This document shows, one piece after another, positions 9,049-17,097 of a stretch of DNA of 64,000 bases. Under the pieces are notes generated by a model. The model was not told where the DNA came from. It did no database searches and saw nothing but the letters and a program-made list of their open reading frames with translations. Positions within the stretch are counted from its first letter, which is position 1. Each line of letters opens with the position of its first letter. Made by a program: the position numbers and the translations under genes. This DNA comes from Pseudomonas sp. Choline-02u-1. GTDB lineage: Bacteria; Pseudomonadota; Gammaproteobacteria; Pseudomonadales; Pseudomonadaceae. The stretch covers positions 1-64,000 of the forward strand of contig NZ_PJBC01000006.1 of NCBI RefSeq assembly GCF_002836515.1. The letters are read 5' to 3'.

Positions 9049-9051
9049 TCC

Positions 9052-10395
9052 TCAGAGGTTTTGCAGGGTTTCGAGGAGGATTCTGACTTTGGTCATCGAT
9101 TCCTGATACTCCGCCTGCCAGTCCGAATCGGCGACGATCCCGCCGCCGCCCCAGCAGCACACCTGTCCATCCTTGACCAACAGACTGCGAATGGCGATGG
9201 AACTGTCCATCTCACCGCGCACGTCCAGGTACAGCAACGATCCGCAATACAAACCGCGCCGGGTCGGCTCCAGCTCATCAATGATCTGCATCGCCCGGAT
9301 TTTCGGTGCGCCAGTAATCGAGCCGCCGGGGAAACTGCCGGCGATCAGGTCCAGCGCATCACGATCCGGCGCCAGTTCACCGGTCACGCTGCTGACCAGG
9401 TGATGAACATTGGGATAACTCTCCAGACTGAACAATTCCGGCACCCGCACCGAGCCGATGCGGCAGGTGCGCCCGAGGTCGTTGCGCAGCAGGTCAACGA
9501 TCATCAGGTTTTCCGCGCGGTCCTTGGGGCTGGCCAGCAGTTCGGCGGCATTGGCTGCGTCTTGGGCTGGCGTCAGGCCACGGGGGCGGGTGCCCTTGAT
9601 CGGACGGGTTTCGACCTGACGCTGGCTGACTTTGACGAAACGTTCCGGCGACAGGCTCAACACCGCGCCGCCGTCGGGCAGGCTCTGGAAACCGGAGAAC
9701 GGCGTCGGGCAGGCCTCGCGCAATTTGCAGTAAGCCAGCCATGGATCGCCCTGGCATTCAGCGCGAAAGCGTTGCGCGAAATTGACCTGATAACAGTCGC
9801 CGGCCTGGATGTATTCCTGAATGCGTTCGAAGGCCTGACGATAATCGTCGGCCGAGAGATCAGCGGCCATCGGGGCGTTCAGTTTGAAGGGCGCCAGCGC
9901 GGCAATTTGAGGCTGAGTGAACAGCGCGACCAGTCGCTGCCGTTCACTGTCAGCAAGCGAAGGATGAAAGACCAATTGGCTGGTTTGCGCGCGGTGATCG
10001 CTGATCAGCGCCCAGTCGTACAGGCCAAAACGCGCATCGGGCAGTTGCAGATCATCCCGCGCCTGACTCGGCAGATGTTCCAGATGCCGGCCGAAGTCGT
10101 AGCTCAAATAGCCGATCAGTCCGCCGGCGAAGGGTAATTCGTATTCGACCGGCAATTGCGCTTCGCCCAAGCGGCTGAGGTTGTCGCGCAGGCGCTGCAG
10201 GAAATGCGCACCGCTTTCGTCCGGCAACACCGCCAGTTGTTCCAGCGGCCAGGCGCTGAGCAAGTCATAACGGCCGCGTTCGGCGCTCGGCCGGCCACTG
10301 TCGAGCAGCACGGCTCCCGGGGCATTGCGAATGGCCGCGAAATAGACGGCGGGATTGGCGCGGTAGGGCAGAGGGTGTACGGAGCAGGTCAACAT
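9052..10395 (-). CDS. pabB: Aminodeoxychorismate synthase component I
   Basis: Converts chorismate and ammonia (from PabA) to 4-amino-4-deoxychorismate for folate synthesis. 447 residues with the chorismate-binding C-terminal half: RPIKGTRPRG (the PIKGT lysine marks PabB rather than TrpE), IVDLLRNDLGR, and FPGGSITGAPKIRAMQIIDE. The N-terminal half holds the anthranilate-synthase-like region with LIGYLSYDFGR. It is a single gene here; no pabA or pabC adjoins it. The stop lies only three bases from the palindromic repeat. Confidence 0.92.
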   Translation of the reverse strand: MLTCSVHPLPYRANPAVYFAAIRNAPGAVLLDSGRPSAERGRYDLLSAWPLEQLAVLPDESGAHFLQRLRDNLSRLGEAQLPVEYELPFAGGLIGYLSYDFGRHLEHLPSQARDDLQLPDARFGLYDWALISDHRAQTSQLVFHPSLADSERQRLVALFTQPQIAALAPFKLNAPMAADLSADDYRQAFERIQEYIQAGDCYQVNFAQRFRAECQGDPWLAYCKLREACPTPFSGFQSLPDGGAVLSLSPERFVKVSQRQVETRPIKGTRPRGLTPAQDAANAAELLASPKDRAENLMIVDLLRNDLGRTCRIGSVRVPELFSLESYPNVHHLVSSVTGELAPDRDALDLIAGSFPGGSITGAPKIRAMQIIDELEPTRRGLYCGSLLYLDVRGEMDSSIAIRSLLVKDGQVCCWGGGGIVADSDWQAEYQESMTKVRILLETLQNL

Positions 10396-10521
10396 GGGCG
10401 GGGCAGATCGGCCGTTGAGGCGGGGTGGGGATTGTAGTCCTCTGCGGGACTTGCTCCTAGAGGCTATGTCGGGGATTGGCAGATTGGCGGCAGGGTTGAG
10501 GCTTGTGTTGGCAGGAAGTCC

Positions 10522-10589
10522 GCCTTCGCGAGCAAGCCCGCTCCCACAGGGAAGTGCATTCCAAAGTGGGAGCGGGCTTGCTCGCGAAC
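10522..10589. repeat. REP doublet, GGGAGCGGGCTTGCTCGCGA family
   Basis: TTCGCGAGCAAGCCCGCTCCCAC and its inverted partner GTGGGAGCGGGCTTGCTCGCGAA, about 20 bases apart, form a long hairpin between pabB and the ATP-grasp gene. Same family as 22550-22640, 26059-26149, 38584-38650 and 54270-54360. Confidence 0.8.
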
Positions 10590-10608
10590 GCCGCGACTCG
10601 GTTTCGGA

Positions 10609-11595
10609 TCAGCCCTCGACCGCAGGAATATGCCCAAACATTTCCTGGGTAAACGCCACCCGCTCTTCAACCGATTCCTTAACGCCCCGCGCCTTCAGCT
10701 CTTCCAGCCGCGCTTCAACCGCATGGGTACGCAAGGTCAGGCCGCAATCGTTGGCGATCTGGATATTCAGCCCCGGCCGCGCATTGAGCTCGAGAATCAG
10801 CGGGCCTTTTTCCTGGTCGAGCACCATGTCCACGCCGATATAACCCAGCCCGCACAGCTCATAGCAGCCAGCGGCAAGTTTCATGAAACCGTCCCAGTAG
10901 GGCAGTTGCACGCCATCCACGGCGTTGGTGGTGTCGGGGTGTTTGGTGATGATGTTGTTCAGCCAGGTGCCGCGCAGGGTCAGGCCTGTGGCCAGATCGA
11001 CACCGACGCCGATGGCGCCCTGGTGCAGGTTGGCCTTGCCGCCGGACTGGCGTGTCGGCAGCCGCAGCATTGCCATCACCGGGTAACCCATCAGCACGAT
11101 GATGCGGATGTCCGGCACGCCCTCGTAGCTGATGCTCTTGAAGATCTGGTCCGGGGTCACGCGGTATTCGATCAGTGCGCGGTCACGGTGGCCGCCCAGC
11201 GAGTACAGGCCGGTGAGGATGCTCGAGATGTGATGCTCGAGCTCTTCATGGGCGACGATCTTGCCCGACACCGTGCGATAGCGACCCTCGAAGCGGTCGG
11301 CGATGACGATGATGCCGTCACCGCCGGCCCCCTGCGCCGGTTTGATCACAAAATCGTTGCGCCCTCCGATGATCTCGTCGAGCTTGTCGATTTCCTTCTC
11401 GGTCGAGATCACCCCGTACAGCTCTGGCACGTGGATGCCGGCGGCGATGGCGCGTTCCTTGGTGAGGATCTTGTCATCGACGATCGGGTACAGGCTGCGC
11501 TTGTTGTACTTGAGCACGTAGTCCGCGTTGCGGCGGTTGATGCCCATGATGCCGCGCGCCTCCAGGGCCTTCCAGGTCTTCCAGAAACCGAACAT
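10609..11595 (-). CDS. Alpha-L-glutamate ligase-like (RimK-related) ATP-grasp protein
   Basis: 328 residues of the RimK-related ATP-grasp group. Visible elements: FVIKPAQGAGGDGI (ATP-grasp lysine and glycine-rich loop, about residue 83), LIEYRVTPDQIF, and the metal-binding end LILELNARPGLNIQIAN. Such enzymes add amino acids, often glutamate, to a peptide or protein carboxylate; the substrate is unknown. Its start codon shares one base with the stop of the membrane protein upstream, so the two are translationally coupled, and an exported peptidase precedes them. Confidence 0.85.
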   Translation of the reverse strand: MFGFWKTWKALEARGIMGINRRNADYVLKYNKRSLYPIVDDKILTKERAIAAGIHVPELYGVISTEKEIDKLDEIIGGRNDFVIKPAQGAGGDGIIVIADRFEGRYRTVSGKIVAHEELEHHISSILTGLYSLGGHRDRALIEYRVTPDQIFKSISYEGVPDIRIIVLMGYPVMAMLRLPTRQSGGKANLHQGAIGVGVDLATGLTLRGTWLNNIITKHPDTTNAVDGVQLPYWDGFMKLAAGCYELCGLGYIGVDMVLDQEKGPLILELNARPGLNIQIANDCGLTLRTHAVEARLEELKARGVKESVEERVAFTQEMFGHIPAVEG

Positions 11596-13130
11596 CAGGC
11601 GTCAGCCTTCTTCAGGAAAGCCTTGAAACGCACCAGCTCGGTCAGGCGGTAGCCGCGATAGCGACCCATTGCCAGCATGAAGCCGACCAGAATCAGCAGG
11701 ATTGCCGGGAAGGTGAAGACGAAGTACACCAGCTCTGGCACGGTCATGATCAGGTGCGCCAGGGAGGCGGCGAACAGGGTACCGATCGCGACTTTAAGCG
11801 CGTGGTTGGCGCCGCGCTCTTCCCAGGTGATCGACAGGCGTTCGATGGTCATGGTCAGAATCACCATCGGGAACAGCGCCACCGAAAGACCACGCTCAAG
11901 GCCAAGCTTGTGGCTGAACAGACTGATCGCTGCAATCAATACCACGACAAACGTCAGCACCACCGAAAGACGCGGCAGCATCTGCAATTTCAGATGTTCG
12001 AGATACGAGCGCAGTGACAGCCCCAGTGCGGTAATCACGGTAAACAGCAGAATGCCGAAGCCCAACTGCGTTTCGCGGAAGGCGAGGGCAATCAGCACCG
12101 GAGTGAACGTGCCCAGCGTCTGCAGGCCGATCAGGTTGCGCAGGATCAGGATTACCAGCACGCCGATCGGGATCATCACCATGATCATGAAGGTCTGCTG
12201 GGTCTGCAGCGGCAGGCCGTACAGCGAGTAATCGAGGAAGTTGGCATCAGTGTTTTCGTCGGTCAGCTTGGCCAGACGAATTGCGTTCATCTCGCTGTTG
12301 TTCAGGCTGAAAGTCACATTGGCTTTCTTGCCGCCGTCGACGGTGATCAGGTTTTCGTCGCCGGTCCACCACAGCAGGCGGTCGGTCGGCAGGCCTTGTT
12401 CACCGGTTTCCGGATTGAAATACAGCCAGTCGTTGCCGTTGAAACTGCGCAGCCACAGCTCGGGTGTCTGTGGCTGATCGGCGACGAGGCGGATGGTGTG
12501 GACTTTTTCTACCGGCACGTGGGCGATGGACAGCAGCAATTCGACGATCTTGGCTTTGTGCGCAGTCGACGGGTCGCCGGCCAGCAGCAATTTCACGTTG
12601 TCGTCGTTGAGGTTGTTGACCCGTTTGATCGCCTCGCCAATAAAGGTTTCGACGTCAGCCGAGTGTTGGCGGATCGGCGCGAGCAGGGCTTCGGCGGCGA
12701 TCTTCTCCGGGCCTTCGATGACCATGCTGTCGCGGAAGGTCGGGCCTTTGACCTTGGATTTTTCTGCGGTGTAGCGCTTGGTCAGCACCAGACGGTAATA
12801 CAACGTCTGGTTGCCCTTAGCGCGGCGGGCCGACCAGGTCACCTTGCGGTTGCCGTCGACGCGATTGACCGCGACGCCATAGTTATTGGAGATAAAGCTT
12901 TCGTTGAGGCTGACGTAATCGCGGCTCAACGGCGGCACGAACATCTGGATCTTCACCGGATCCTTGGTGCTGGCGACGAATTCGACTTTGGCGTCGATGT
13001 TCCAGAGGTCGTCGGTGGCGTCTTCGGTCACCGGAATGCCGAGCACGAAAATCTGATAGGCCGTAACCGAAACGCCCAGCAGCACCAGCACGGCGATCAG
13101 GATTTTCAGGTGGAAGGTTAGAGAACGCAT
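11595..13130 (-). CDS. Inactive transglutaminase fused to membrane helices
   Basis: 511 residues: an N-terminal anchor (about 8-27), a soluble domain facing the periplasm (about 30-315), then about seven hydrophobic segments (about 325-500, e.g. FMIMVMIPIGVLVILILRNL). This matches the family of inactive transglutaminase domains fused to seven helices; no Cys-His-Asp triad can be picked out, and cysteine is absent from the soluble part. The family is consistently found beside RimK-like ligases and retropepsin-like peptidases, as here. The function is unknown; a scaffold or transport role for the ligase product is possible. Confidence 0.8.
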   Translation of the reverse strand: MRSLTFHLKILIAVLVLLGVSVTAYQIFVLGIPVTEDATDDLWNIDAKVEFVASTKDPVKIQMFVPPLSRDYVSLNESFISNNYGVAVNRVDGNRKVTWSARRAKGNQTLYYRLVLTKRYTAEKSKVKGPTFRDSMVIEGPEKIAAEALLAPIRQHSADVETFIGEAIKRVNNLNDDNVKLLLAGDPSTAHKAKIVELLLSIAHVPVEKVHTIRLVADQPQTPELWLRSFNGNDWLYFNPETGEQGLPTDRLLWWTGDENLITVDGGKKANVTFSLNNSEMNAIRLAKLTDENTDANFLDYSLYGLPLQTQQTFMIMVMIPIGVLVILILRNLIGLQTLGTFTPVLIALAFRETQLGFGILLFTVITALGLSLRSYLEHLKLQMLPRLSVVLTFVVVLIAAISLFSHKLGLERGLSVALFPMVILTMTIERLSITWEERGANHALKVAIGTLFAASLAHLIMTVPELVYFVFTFPAILLILVGFMLAMGRYRGYRLTELVRFKAFLKKADA

Positions 13131-13135
13131 GGAAA

Positions 13136-13672
13136 TTACCCGGCGGTATGAGCGGCGATGGTGCAGGCAGGTTTGCCGGCAGCGTATTTAAGACTGGGGT
13201 CGACCAGCGCGTCGAAGCGTTTCAGCGCCTCGGAGCCGATCAAGAGCGGATATTGGAACGCACTTCGGTCGGTGAGGTTCACTTCGATGCTGCGCAATGC
13301 CGAACCCATGCAGATATCCAGCTCGATCACCGGACGGGCGGTGTACTGCTTGCCTTCTTCCGGGTCGTAGTCGCCGGCGCGGCGCTTGATCTTGCTGACC
13401 CGCGCCAGCGGCCGTTCGATGGGGTGCGAATGCGCGGCGTCGATCGCCAGGTAGAAACGTACCCAGGACTCACCGTTGCGTTTGAAGCGTTTGATGTCGC
13501 GAGCGCTCAGCGAGGCGGTCTTCGCCCCGGTGTCCAGTTTGGCCGCGACTTCGAGATTGATGCCGTCAAGCGAAGCGTATTCGTTGAGGCCGTACACGGT
13601 TTTTTCCCCCGCGGCGGCGAGGCCGGGCAGGCAAAACAGAGCAAAAAAGGTGGGGAAAGGCTTGAGTCTCAT
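13136..13672 (-). CDS. Exported retropepsin-like (RimB/Zn_protease family) peptidase
   Basis: 178 residues with a signal peptide of about 22 (MRLKPFPTFFALFCLPGLAAAG). The mature part contains KLDTGAKTASLSA near residue 47; the Asp-Thr-Gly is the active-site motif of retropepsin-like aspartic peptidases, into which this family (earlier called ATP-dependent zinc proteases) is now placed. The start at 13672 has AGGA seven bases before it; the frame upstream to 13795 has no such signal. It is five bases upstream of the membrane-protein gene, so the three genes form one operon. Confidence 0.82.
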   Translation of the reverse strand: MRLKPFPTFFALFCLPGLAAAGEKTVYGLNEYASLDGINLEVAAKLDTGAKTASLSARDIKRFKRNGESWVRFYLAIDAAHSHPIERPLARVSKIKRRAGDYDPEEGKQYTARPVIELDICMGSALRSIEVNLTDRSAFQYPLLIGSEALKRFDALVDPSLKYAAGKPACTIAAHTAG

Positions 13673-13845
13673 AAATCCTGGTGCGCAGCGTTCCGTTATC
13701 GGTTCAGGTGCCCGCACAACCGTGCGCAAGCCCCCGCGTGTGCTTATCAGCTTTTTATGGCAAGCCGTACAAAGACCCGCAAATGCGGGCGGCATTCTAG
13801 CACGGTGGTTTTATGGCGCCAGCGCTTGGGGCGGCCAGCAAAAAG

Positions 13846-13940
13846 CAAGAGATCGCAGCCTTCGGCAGCTCCTGCAAGGGATTTGCATACCTCCTGTAGG
13901 AGCTGTCGGAGGCTCGGGCCGCGATCGGACGATCTTTTTT
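13846..13940. repeat. REP doublet, GTAGGAGCTGCCGAAGG family, copy 1 (degenerate)
   Basis: GATCGCAGCCTTCGGCAGCT pairs with AGCTGTCGGAGGCTCGGGCC further on; the right arm has diverged. It lies between the peptidase operon and the prp regulator, upstream of the operator. Confidence 0.7.
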
Positions 13941-13953
13941 AGGTTATTAGACG

Positions 13954-13965
13954 ATTGTCGACAAT
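13954..13965. promoter_or_regulatory. Candidate PrpR operator 1
   Basis: ATTGTCGACAAT is a perfect 12-base palindrome fitting the TNGTNNACNA pattern of FadR-type GntR operators. It sits 13 bases upstream of the -35 box of the likely prp promoter. A second, partial copy is at 14028-14039. Confidence 0.65.
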
Positions 13966-13978
13966 ACCTATTTATCCT

Positions 13979-14007
13979 TTGACTGATGCGGTCTTATTGG
14001 CTAGTTT
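13979..14007 (+). promoter_or_regulatory. Candidate sigma-70 promoter of the prp operon
   Basis: TTGACT (13979-13984) and TAGTTT (14002-14007) are separated by exactly 17 bases. The pair lies between two GTCGAC-centred palindromes and about 30 bases before the regulator's start codon, so the regulator could repress itself and the operon. Confidence 0.55.
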
Positions 14008-14027
14008 TTGCGGCATTGGATTTGAAG

Positions 14028-14039
14028 GTGTCGACAATC
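14028..14039. promoter_or_regulatory. Candidate PrpR operator 2, abutting the start codon
   Basis: GTGTCGACAATC repeats ten contiguous bases of operator 1 (TGTCGACAAT), 74 bases downstream, directly before the ATG of the regulator gene. Confidence 0.5.
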
Positions 14040-14765
14040 ATGCTGGATCAGCTCGATTCCCCGGTCATCAGCGGCGACGATTCCGAGACGCTGTCGGAAA
14101 ATGTCTTCCGGCGCATCCAGGCCGCTATCGTCAAAGGCGAGATCGCCCCGGGCAGCAAGATCTCCGAGCCGGAACTGGCGCGTACCTATGGCATCAGCCG
14201 CGGTCCGCTGCGAGAGGCGATCCATCGTCTGGAAGGCCAGCGCCTGCTGGTGCGTGTACCGCATGTCGGTGCGCGGGTGGTGTCGCTCAGCCATGCCGAA
14301 TTGATCGAACTCTACGAAATCCGTGAATCCCTTGAAGGCATGGCCTGCCGCCTCGCCGCCGAGCGCATGAGCGTCGCGGAGATCGACGAGTTGCGCCGGG
14401 TCCTGGAAACCCATGAGCGCGATGCGGCGTTTCAGGCAGGCGTCGGTTACTACCAGCAGGAAGGCGATTTCGACTTCCACTACCGAATCATCCAGGGCAG
14501 CGGCAATCGCACACTGACGCAGATGCTCTGCGGCGAGCTCTATCAACTGGTGCGCATGTATCGCATCCAGTTTTCCACTACGCCCAATCGCCCGCACCAG
14601 GCCTTTGCCGAACACCACCGCATTCTCGATGCCATCGCCGACCGTGACGGCGAGCTCGCAGAACTGTTGATGCGCCGCCACATCGGCGCCTCGAAACGCA
14701 ACATCGCCCGTCACTACGAGGACGGCGCCCACAACCAGACAGCCACTGAACGAGGTGATGCATGA
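14040..14765 (+). CDS. prpR: GntR-family (FadR-type) regulator of the 2-methylcitrate operon
   Basis: 241 residues: winged helix-turn-helix at about 20-85 ([20 protein letters not shown], then [17 protein letters not shown]) and an all-helical FCD effector domain after residue 95. As the first gene of the prp operon it most likely represses it and responds to a pathway intermediate such as 2-methylcitrate; this is inferred from position. Note that enterobacterial PrpR is an unrelated sigma-54 activator. The ATG at 14040 is chosen over the upstream frame because GAAGG lies before it. The stop overlaps the prpB start (ATGA). Confidence 0.85.
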   Translation: MLDQLDSPVISGDDSETLSENVFRRIQAAIVKGEIAPGSKISEPELARTYGISRGPLREAIHRLEGQRLLVRVPHVGARVVSLSHAELIELYEIRESLEGMACRLAAERMSVAEIDELRRVLETHERDAAFQAGVGYYQQEGDFDFHYRIIQGSGNRTLTQMLCGELYQLVRMYRIQFSTTPNRPHQAFAEHHRILDAIADRDGELAELLMRRHIGASKRNIARHYEDGAHNQTATERGDA

Positions 14766-15652
14766 CTTCCAACCTGAACACGCCGGGCCAGCGCTTCCGC
14801 GATGCGGTCGCCAGCGAGCATCCTTTGCAAGTGGTCGGCGCGATCAACGCCAACCACGCGCTACTGGCCAAGCGCGCCGGTTTCAAGGCGATCTACCTGT
14901 CCGGTGGCGGCGTGGCCGCAGGCTCGCTCGGCGTGCCGGACCTGGGGATCACCGGTCTGGATGACGTGCTGACCGATGTGCGCCGCATCACCGACGTCTG
15001 CGATCTGCCGCTGCTGGTCGATGTGGATACCGGTTTCGGTTCCTCGGCGTTCAACGTCGCGCGCACTGTCAAATCGATGATCAAGTTCGGCGCGGCGGCG
15101 ATCCACATCGAGGATCAGGTCGGCGCCAAGCGCTGCGGCCATCGCCCCAATAAAGAAATCGTCAGCCAGCAGGAAATGGTCGATCGCATCAAAGCCGCCG
15201 TCGATGCACGCACCGACGACAGCTTCGTGATCATGGCGCGCACCGATGCGCTGGCAGTCGAAGGGCTGGAATCGGCACTGGATCGCGCCGCCGCGTGCAT
15301 CGAGGCCGGTGCCGACATGATTTTCCCCGAAGCCATTACCGAGCTGGACATGTACAAGCTGTTCGCCAACCGCGTGAAAGCGCCGATCCTGGCCAATATC
15401 ACCGAATTCGGCGCAACGCCGCTGTACACCACCGAGCAACTGGCCGCTGCCGATGTGTCGCTGGTGCTGTACCCGTTGTCGGCGTTCCGCGCGATGAACA
15501 AGGCTGCGGAAAACGTCTACACCGCGATCCGCCGCGACGGCACGCAACAGAATGTCATCGACACCATGCAGACTCGCATGGAGCTCTACGATCGTATCGA
15601 CTACCACACGTTCGAACAGAAGCTCGATGCGTTGTTTGCTGCGAAAAAATGA
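14762..15652 (+). CDS. prpB: Methylisocitrate lyase
   Basis: Last step of the 2-methylcitrate cycle: splits 2-methylisocitrate into pyruvate and succinate. 296 residues, isocitrate-lyase/PEP-mutase superfamily barrel. The catalytic loop [10 protein letters not shown] near residue 121 carries the active cysteine, DVDTGFGS supplies a Mg ligand, and [13 protein letters not shown] is conserved. The start overlaps the regulator's stop by four bases, so translation is coupled. Confidence 0.95.
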   Translation: MTSNLNTPGQRFRDAVASEHPLQVVGAINANHALLAKRAGFKAIYLSGGGVAAGSLGVPDLGITGLDDVLTDVRRITDVCDLPLLVDVDTGFGSSAFNVARTVKSMIKFGAAAIHIEDQVGAKRCGHRPNKEIVSQQEMVDRIKAAVDARTDDSFVIMARTDALAVEGLESALDRAAACIEAGADMIFPEAITELDMYKLFANRVKAPILANITEFGATPLYTTEQLAAADVSLVLYPLSAFRAMNKAAENVYTAIRRDGTQQNVIDTMQTRMELYDRIDYHTFEQKLDALFAAKK

Positions 15653-15653
15653 A

Positions 15654-15741
15654 GATCAAGAGATCGCAGCCTGCGGCAGCTTCTACATGAACCGCATTCC
15701 CCTGTAGGAGCTGACGAGTGCAACGAGGCTGCGATCTTTTT
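15654..15741. repeat. REP doublet, GTAGGAGCTGCCGAAGG family, copy 2, between prpB and prpC
   Basis: GATCGCAGCCTGCGGCAGCT and, inverted, AGCTGACGAGTGCAACGAGG then CTGCGATCTTTTT. It begins two bases after the prpB stop and ends 38 bases before prpC. Confidence 0.75.
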
Positions 15742-15778
15742 GCCGCACTCCCTAACAAATTCAAGATTGGAGGCAACA

Positions 15779-16906
15779 ATGGCCGAAGCAAAAGTACTCA
15801 GTGGCGCCGGGCTCCGGGGTCAGGTCGCCGGGCAAACCGCACTGTCCACCGTGGGCCAGGCCGGTGCCGGGCTGACCTATCGCGGCTACGACGTGCGTGA
15901 ACTGGCCGCCGACGCGCAATTTGAAGAAGTCGCCTATCTGCTGCTGTACGGCGAACTGCCGACCCAGGCGCAGCTCGCCGATTACCAGCAAAAATTGAGC
16001 ACGCTACGCGATCTGCCGCAACCGCTTAAAGAAGTGCTCGAACGCATTCCGGCCGACGCGCATCCGATGGACGTGATGCGCACCGGTTGCTCGTTCCTCG
16101 GCAACATCGAGCCGGAAAAAGACTTCTCCGAGCAGCGTGACAAGACCGATCGTCTGCTCGCCGCGTTCCCGGCGATCATGTGCTACTGGTATCGCTTCAG
16201 CCACGACGGCAAACGCATCGACTGCGTCAGCGACGAACCGACCATTGGCGGCCACTTCCTGCATTTGCTGCACGGCAAGAAACCGAGCGAGCTGCACGTC
16301 AAAGTCATGAACGTGTCGCTGATCCTTTACGCCGAACACGAATTCAATGCCTCGACGTTCACGGCACGCGTTTGTGCCTCGACTCTGTCCGATTTGTACT
16401 CCTGCGTAACGGCGGCGATCGGTTCGCTGCGCGGTCCGTTGCACGGCGGCGCCAACGAAGCGGCGATGGAAATGATCGAGCGCTTTTCATCGCCGGAAGA
16501 GGCGGTCAAAGGCACCCTCGGCATGCTCGAGCGCAAGGACAAGATCATGGGCTTCGGCCACGCGATCTATAAGGACAGCGACCCGCGCAACGAGGTGATC
16601 AAGGGCTGGTCGAAAAAACTCGCTGACGAGGTCGGCGACACGGTGCTGTTCCCGGTTTCCGAGGCCATCGACAAGACCATGTGGGAGCAGAAAAAGCTGT
16701 TCCCCAACGCCGACTTCTACCATGCCTCGGCGTATCACTTCATGGGCATCCCGACCAAGCTGTTCACACCGATCTTCGTCTGCTCGCGCCTGACCGGCTG
16801 GGCCGCGCACGTGTTCGAACAACGCGCCAACAACCGCATCATCCGCCCAAGCGCCGAGTACACCGGCGTCGAACAGCGCAAGTTCGTGCCAATCGAACGT
16901 CGCTGA
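15779..16906 (+). CDS. prpC: 2-methylcitrate synthase
   Basis: Condenses propionyl-CoA with oxaloacetate, the entry reaction of the cycle. 375 residues of the short citrate-synthase type. Catalytic residues appear in PLHGGANEAAMEM, GFGHAIYKDSDPR and the segment around PNADFYHASAYHFMGIP. The start MAEAKVLSGAGLRGQ at 15779 is preceded by GGAGGCAAC; the frame upstream to 15740 lacks a site. Confidence 0.95.
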   Translation: MAEAKVLSGAGLRGQVAGQTALSTVGQAGAGLTYRGYDVRELAADAQFEEVAYLLLYGELPTQAQLADYQQKLSTLRDLPQPLKEVLERIPADAHPMDVMRTGCSFLGNIEPEKDFSEQRDKTDRLLAAFPAIMCYWYRFSHDGKRIDCVSDEPTIGGHFLHLLHGKKPSELHVKVMNVSLILYAEHEFNASTFTARVCASTLSDLYSCVTAAIGSLRGPLHGGANEAAMEMIERFSSPEEAVKGTLGMLERKDKIMGFGHAIYKDSDPRNEVIKGWSKKLADEVGDTVLFPVSEAIDKTMWEQKKLFPNADFYHASAYHFMGIPTKLFTPIFVCSRLTGWAAHVFEQRANNRIIRPSAEYTGVEQRKFVPIERR

Positions 16907-16940
16907 AATGGTGAGCTGACCCGAGTACACGCAGACCCAT

Positions 16941-17027
16941 GTAGGAGCTGCCGAAGGCTGCGATCTTTTGACTTTGATTTTCCAGAAGCAAGATCAAAAG
17001 ATCGCAGCCTTCGGCAGCTCCTACAAG
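16941..17027. repeat. REP doublet, GTAGGAGCTGCCGAAGG family, copy 3, between prpC and acnD
   Basis: GTAGGAGCTGCCGAAGGCTG and its exact inverted partner, about 87 bases overall, form a long hairpin with a loop near 16970-16995. It lies inside the prp operon and carries a U-rich arm (GATCTTTTG) but no proper terminator tail. Confidence 0.85.
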
Positions 17028-17097
17028 GGGCGGTGTGACCCTTAAGGTCGGTGTAACGCCCATCACTTGTAATCACCGTGACCCGAGTCCTGACCCG

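Noticed and set aside
7352..10589. CRISPR-like spaced palindromes
   Set aside because: The palindromes are dispersed and lack regular spacing or cas genes; they are REP-type repeats.
13148..13942. Plus-strand 264-codon frame opposite the peptidase gene
   Set aside because: Antisense to a gene with signal peptide and active-site motif; it also reads through a REP.
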